The position numbers and the translations under genes are program-made. The notes beneath the pieces are model-generated. The model saw only the letters and a list, made by a program, of their open reading frames with translations. It ran no database searches and had not been told where the DNA came from. This document shows positions 4,979-7,932 of a stretch of DNA of 7,932 bases, piece after piece. The stretch comes from Synergistales bacterium (GTDB lineage: Bacteria; Synergistota; Synergistia; Synergistales; Aminobacteriaceae). Within the stretch, counting starts at the first letter, position 1. Each line of letters starts with the position of its first letter. The DNA lies in NCBI GenBank assembly GCA_026002715.1, contig BOCC01000102.1, forward strand, positions 1 through 7,932, read 5' to 3'.

Positions 4979-6398
4979 GATTTTGAAACAGCCGCTTGAC
5001 TTTTTCATGGTCTTTTTTCCCCGGCGACAGCGGAATTTCCACGCCCGAATTTACGTCTATAGCGAAACAACCGAGGCGCGAAGCGAGGCGCGCGTTAGCC
5101 TCATCGATTCCTCCGGCCAGAATGACCTTTTCAGCCCTTGTCCGCGCGTCTGTCGTCTCAATCAGAGACCAGTCGAAGCTCTTTCCCGCGCCGCCCCGTT
5201 TATCGGGGGCATTTGAGTCAAACGTATCGAGCAGCACGTGATTCGCGCTTAAATTTTCGATGTTCGGTATCGCGTCCCGCACTCTCAGGGCTTTCCATAT
5301 CTCACAGTTTCGAGGCAGTTCTTTTCGCAGTTCCTCTATGAACGACTCCGATTCCTCCCCGTGAAGCTGAACGGCGGAAAGGGAAAGATCATAGGCGAGA
5401 CGAGAGATTCTCTGAACTTCATCGTTCACGAAAACGCCTGCCACAGGCAAAGGCGACGACGCGCAAATCTCCTTTGCGCAAGCCTCGTCCACCCTTCGCG
5501 GCGAAGATGGCGCGAATATGACCCCGCCAAACGTAGCGCCGCTATGGTAGCACACCTCCGCGTCCTCTGGCGATGTCAATCCGCATACTTTCACAGAGCC
5601 GAAAATCAGCCTCCTGACGGCTAAGTCGAGCCGCTTTTCCCGCATTAAGGAACCGCCCACAAGAAACGCGTCGGCGCGTCCTCCGAGCCTGAGAACGTCC
5701 TCGTGCGACTCTATCCCCGATTCACAGACGACGACGCGTTCGCCGCCCGAACTCGCCGAGCTGTGTATCTTGTCAGACAGGCGAGCGAAGACCGCGAGAT
5801 CTACTTTAAGCGTTTTTAGGTCGCGGTTGTTGATACCGATAATGCGGGCGTCTAACGCCAAGGCTCGTTCTAATTCCGCTTCGCTGTGCGCTTCAGTCAG
5901 GACGTCCATAGAAAGCCGCTCAGCCTCCGCCTTGCACGCCCGATATGTGGCGTCGTCCAAAACAGAGAGCATCAAAAGGACGGCGTCCGCCCCGCAGCAT
6001 CTCGCCTCGCGCACCTGATACGGGCCGATGACGAAATCTTTGGCAAGTATAGGCTGCGAAACTCGCTCACGGAACGAGCGGAGTATATCGAGACCCCCCC
6101 GAAAATAGGGCTCGTCCGTCAAGACCGAGACGGCGTCCGCGAACTTCCCGTACACGCCCGCAATATCATCGACGTCGAAGCTCTCCCGAATCAAGCCCTT
6201 CGATGGCGACGCCTTCTTGCATTCCAAGATAAAACGAGGAGCGCCGTTATCACCTTTTCCTCTTTTCCTTTTCAGCGCCTCCCCGAAACGGCGAGTGGTC
6301 GGAACGGCTCTTTCTCTCAAATCGGCATAGCTGACGCCCTTTTCGCGTCGCTCCACGTCGGCCCGTTTGCGGGCGACTATCTCGTCAAGCACAGACAC
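4971..6398 (-). CDS. trpCF: Bifunctional indole-3-glycerol phosphate synthase / phosphoribosylanthranilate isomerase
   Basis: Two consecutive pathway enzymes in one 475-aa chain, as in E. coli TrpC. TrpC half (about 1-260): SVLDEIVARKR start, ECKKASPSKG with Glu59 and Lys61, ILAKDF with Lys120, VLTEAHSE with Glu169, IGINNRDL with Asn190, CESGI with Glu226, and FLVGGSLMR, so the catalytic residues are present. TrpF half (about 268-475): VKVCGLTSPEDA with general-base Cys272, FAPSSPR, AVQLHGEE, LLDTFDSN with the general-acid Asp391, RGGAGKSFDW, VILAGGID and DVNSGVE. I chose the GTG at 6398: GGAGG lies 6 nt upstream and the protein then begins like other TrpC; a longer frame from 6479 adds 27 Arg-rich residues inside trpD. 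It overlaps trpD by 14 nt. Confidence 0.95.
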   Translation of the reverse strand: MSVLDEIVARKRADVERREKGVSYADLRERAVPTTRRFGEALKRKRGKGDNGAPRFILECKKASPSKGLIRESFDVDDIAGVYGKFADAVSVLTDEPYFRGGLDILRSFRERVSQPILAKDFVIGPYQVREARCCGADAVLLMLSVLDDATYRACKAEAERLSMDVLTEAHSEAELERALALDARIIGINNRDLKTLKVDLAVFARLSDKIHSSASSGGERVVVCESGIESHEDVLRLGGRADAFLVGGSLMREKRLDLAVRRLIFGSVKVCGLTSPEDAEVCYHSGATFGGVIFAPSSPRRVDEACAKEICASSPLPVAGVFVNDEVQRISRLAYDLSLSAVQLHGEESESFIEELRKELPRNCEIWKALRVRDAIPNIENLSANHVLLDTFDSNAPDKRGGAGKSFDWSLIETTDARTRAEKVILAGGIDEANARLASRLGCFAIDVNSGVEIPLSPGKKDHEKVKRLFQNLR

Positions 6399-7449
6399 GG
6401 CATTCCTCCGAGCCCGAAGCGCCCGATATTTCCTTGTCGAGGGTGTGGGACAAGCGCGCGAATTTCTCGAAACGCTCACCCGCCTTTCCGCTCTCCAAGA
6501 CGCTCATGGCGAGGGCAAAACCGTCTTTGTAAGTCTTTGTAATTCCGCCGAGCTTCAGAAGAGCGCCCGCGTTGACGGCGATAACCGCCGCGTGAGCCTC
6601 GCTGCCATTGCCCCCCAGAACGGCTCTGATCGCGGCCTCGTTTTCCGCCGGGCTTCCGCCGACTATGGAGGAAAGCGGGAATTCCCCGACGCCAAAATCA
6701 GCCGTGGTAAAGCGCCTCTCGACGATCTCCGCGCCGTCCACGAGTTCGGCTGCTTTAGTCGCCCCATGCGTCGCGATTTCGTCCAAGCCGAGGCCGTTGA
6801 CCACGAGAGCCCGCTCGCAGCCAAGCAGCCGCAGGGTCTCGGCCACGACTTCGCAGAGCGACAGTTCGTAAACCCCGACCAACATGACGGGAGGACGGGA
6901 CGGGTTGATCAAGGGCCCCAGAACGTTGAACATCGTCCTCGTGGCCAGCGCCTTTCGGACGGGCTGGACAAATCTGACGCCGCTGTGATAGTGCGGGGCG
7001 TAGAGGAACGTCACCCGCAGTTCGTCAAGCAATCGCCGCGCCGTCAGCGGGGACATGTCGAGCTTTACGCCGAAGCGCTCCATCAAGTCCGCCGCGCCGC
7101 ACTTAGACGAGACCGAGCGGTTGCCATGCTTGGCCACGGGCAGTCCCGCCTCCGCGGCGACGAAGGTCACGGCGCTCGATATGTTGATGGTATTAGCGCC
7201 GTCTCCTCCCGTCCCTACGATGTCCGCGAACGCGTAATCCGGGCGCGGGAACTCCCTAGCGCCTTCGCGCAGAGCCTGAGCCGCACCGGCAATCTCCTCC
7301 GCCGTCTCGCCGCGCAGCTTGAGGGCGACCAAAAGCGCCGTTATTTCCACGTCGCTCATCTCTCCCCGAATCACCGCGTCGAAAAGCGCTGCGCTTTCCT
7401 CCTTGGCTAATTTTTCCCCAGCTAACAACTTATTGAATGCGATGTTCAT
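6385..7449 (-). CDS. trpD: Anthranilate phosphoribosyltransferase
   Basis: Transfers phosphoribose from PRPP to anthranilate, the second step of the tryptophan branch. The 354-aa product is a stand-alone TrpD without a fused TrpG glutaminase domain. Motifs: DIVGTGGDGANTINIS (PRPP loop, GTGGDG at 79-84), KHGNRSVSSKCGAADLME (107-124), APHYH (151-155), RTMFNVLGPLINP (171-183) and GLDE with the metal-binding Asp223-Glu224. The ATG at 7449 has AAAGGAG 8 nt upstream. It is the first structural gene after the leader and attenuator. The last 14 nt overlap trpCF. Length and motifs indicate an active enzyme. Confidence 0.97.
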   Translation of the reverse strand: MNIAFNKLLAGEKLAKEESAALFDAVIRGEMSDVEITALLVALKLRGETAEEIAGAAQALREGAREFPRPDYAFADIVGTGGDGANTINISSAVTFVAAEAGLPVAKHGNRSVSSKCGAADLMERFGVKLDMSPLTARRLLDELRVTFLYAPHYHSGVRFVQPVRKALATRTMFNVLGPLINPSRPPVMLVGVYELSLCEVVAETLRLLGCERALVVNGLGLDEIATHGATKAAELVDGAEIVERRFTTADFGVGEFPLSSIVGGSPAENEAAIRAVLGGNGSEAHAAVIAVNAGALLKLGGITKTYKDGFALAMSVLESGKAGERFEKFARLSHTLDKEISGASGSEECRVCA

Positions 7450-7485
7450 AAAAATTTCTCCTTTCGGCTCAATTCTTGGATTATT

Positions 7486-7530
7486 AAAAACAAAGACGCG
7501 AGGGGCGTCTGTCTCGCGCCCCTCGCGTCT
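7486..7530 (-). terminator. Strong terminator hairpin just before trpD
   Basis: A perfect 14-bp GC-rich stem (arms 7494-7507 and 7517-7530, 9-nt loop) is followed on the minus strand by TTGTTTTT. It lies between the leader peptide and the trpD ribosome site, so any trpD transcript must read past it. An upstream ACGCGAG (7536-7542) repeats part of its 5' arm and could compete for the 3' arm. Confidence 0.85.
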
Positions 7531-7551
7531 GTTTACTCGCGTTGTTTCTAC

Positions 7552-7599
7552 AAAAAACGAAAAGGGCTCCTTGGGAATAATCTAATCCCTCGGAGCCCT
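7552..7599 (-). terminator. trp attenuator terminator
   Basis: AGGGCTCC and GGAGCCCT (8 bp; 7592-7599 and 7563-7570), extended by GGGA/TCCC across a small internal loop, are followed by TTTCGTTTTTT. It begins about 35 nt after the leader stop codon. Its 3' arm overlaps the predicted antiterminator partner, as expected for attenuation. Confidence 0.8.
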
Positions 7600-7626
7600 A
7601 AAAAATCAAAAAACGGCAACCCAAGG
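7569..7626 (-). promoter_or_regulatory. Predicted antiterminator pairing of the trp leader
   Basis: CCTTGGG (7620-7626 on the minus strand, 7 nt after the leader stop) is perfectly complementary to CCCAAGG (7569-7575), which belongs to the 3' arm of the first terminator. A ribosome stalled at the Trp codons would leave the first segment free to pair and open the terminator. A ribosome at the stop codon would cover it and let the terminator form. Seven base pairs are seen; the mechanism is inferred. Confidence 0.6.
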
Positions 7627-7633
7627 GTGATAG

Positions 7634-7708
7634 CTAACGCCACCACCACCAAAGCCCGTTATCGGTCACATTGTTCGTAAAAAGGCAAAAACCCTTTTGT
7701 GTGTTCAT
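7634..7708 (-). CDS. trpL: trp operon leader peptide with four consecutive Trp codons, 24 aa
   Basis: Begins MNTQKGFCLF and ends DNGLWWWWR with TAG at 7634-7636. Four adjacent UGG codons (7640-7651) near the end of a short frame are the hallmark of ribosome-mediated tryptophan attenuation: low charged tRNA-Trp stalls the ribosome here. The ribosome site is weak and purine-rich (GGCGAGAGAGA). The leader lies about 45 nt after the predicted transcription start and about 185 nt before trpD. No other short frame around the Trp codons has a start, and the other two frames do not give Trp. The four-in-a-row run is more than the two in E. coli. Confidence 0.88.
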   Translation of the reverse strand: MNTQKGFCLFTNNVTDNGLWWWWR

Positions 7709-7749
7709 TCTCTCTCGCCGCTCTCTCGAAATTTGCCAAAGCACTTATT

Positions 7750-7759
7750 CATTGCAATG
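7750..7759. promoter_or_regulatory. 10-bp palindrome at the trp transcription start
   Basis: CATTGCAATG is a perfect palindrome that covers the expected start of transcription, directly after the -10 box. A repressor site there would block initiation. No known TrpR consensus is evident, so this is only a candidate operator. Confidence 0.3.
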
Positions 7760-7760
7760 C

Positions 7761-7789
7761 AGTATACTCCCTGTTCACGGACTTGTCAA
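7761..7789 (-). promoter_or_regulatory. trp operon promoter
   Basis: On the minus strand a consensus -35 TTGACA (7784-7789) and a near-consensus -10 TATACT (7761-7766) are spaced by 17 nt. Transcription should begin near 7754, giving a leader RNA of about 300 nt up to trpD that holds the leader peptide and both terminators. An A/T-rich stretch upstream of the -35 could help activity. Confidence 0.88.
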
Positions 7790-7825
7790 ATTTTTTCTTA
7801 AAATTCTTAAGAGTTCAAAGTTCGA

Positions 7826-7932
7826 ATGTATCAAGCTGCTGTTGATCGCTTGAAATCGTCGTTTGATTCCATTTTAGAACGAATTATTTGCACAATGCCC
7901 AAATCAGTATTTTTCAGAAACTGCACAAAAAA
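7826..7932 (+). CDS. Possible start of a plus-strand gene, cut by the window edge
   Basis: An ATG at 7826 opens a frame that stays open to the end of the window (35 codons): MYQAAVDRLKSSFDSILERI, then TMPKSVFFRN. The amphipathic helix-like start looks protein-like, but the ribosome site is poor and the family is not recognised. The opposite strand is also open over this stretch, ending in TGA at 7831-7833 with FKRSTAA, so it might instead be the 3' end of a gene upstream of trp. Only one of these can be real. Confidence 0.3.
   Translation, partial: MYQAAVDRLKSSFDSILERIICTMPKSVFFRNCTK

Noticed and set aside
6399..6479. Longer trpCF starting at 6479
   Set aside because: It would add 27 Arg-rich residues that are only trpD in another frame; the GTG at 6398 has GGAGG at the right distance and gives the usual TrpC N-terminus.
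6367..7410. 347-codon plus-strand open frame across trpD
   Set aside because: Antisense to trpD with all its motifs intact; composition (many Arg, Gly, Asp, no motifs) is that of a shadow frame.
7494..7550. TRAP-type (GAG/UAG repeat) binding region or T-box in the trp leader
   Set aside because: The few GAG/UAG triplets are irregularly spaced and no T-box core sequence is visible; the Trp-codon leader peptide explains control better.
1..7932. tRNA or rRNA genes
   Set aside because: No cloverleaf-like or conserved rRNA sequence noticed on either strand.

Overview
The window looks like chromosomal DNA of an anaerobic bacterium with Bacteria-type signals (sigma-70-like promoters, GGAGG ribosome sites, intrinsic terminators). 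The taxon cannot be fixed from sequence alone. A fused TrpC-TrpF and a Trp-codon leader argue against a typical Bacillus-type (TRAP) system. A Synergistota-like or similar anaerobe is only a guess. Base composition is two-part: the right 5 kb (trp genes) is GC-rich, while the left 2.4 kb is AT-rich and accessory in character.

Right part (about 2.8-7.8 kb, all minus strand): a tryptophan biosynthesis operon read trpL - trpD - trpCF - trpB - trpA. A clear promoter (TTGACA, 17 nt, TATACT) drives a leader that encodes a 24-residue peptide with four consecutive Trp codons. Two strong terminator hairpins follow before trpD. A segment just after the leader stop can pair with the 3' arm of the first hairpin, as expected for ribosome-mediated attenuation. 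trpE and trpG are not present between the leader and trpD, so anthranilate synthase must be encoded elsewhere. The operon ends at a GC-rich terminator just after trpA. The trpCF stop codon lies inside an 8-bp tandem repeat array.

Middle (2.15-2.85 kb): a spacer with small hairpins, then a plus-strand remnant of a putative lipoprotein. Its signal peptide and lipobox are intact, but the frame breaks after 51 codons. Convergent terminators separate it from trpA.

Left part (0-2.15 kb, minus strand): a string of small genes that reads as toxin-immunity debris. A promoterless C-terminal piece of a papain-fold (Tox-PL-like) toxin, lacking the catalytic Cys, overlaps by ATGA an acidic putative immunity gene. 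A second short fragment is followed by a second acidic putative immunity gene. The segments behind the two immunity genes share a 17-nt near-identical repeat, and the set ends at a terminator. Downstream, a separate two-gene unit has its own promoter (TTGTCA, 17 nt, TAGAAT), encodes a 59-residue protein and a C-terminally membrane-anchored protein, and ends in two tandem terminators. A 38-codon small ORF lies beyond them. At the far right edge an open frame begins on the plus strand and runs off the window.
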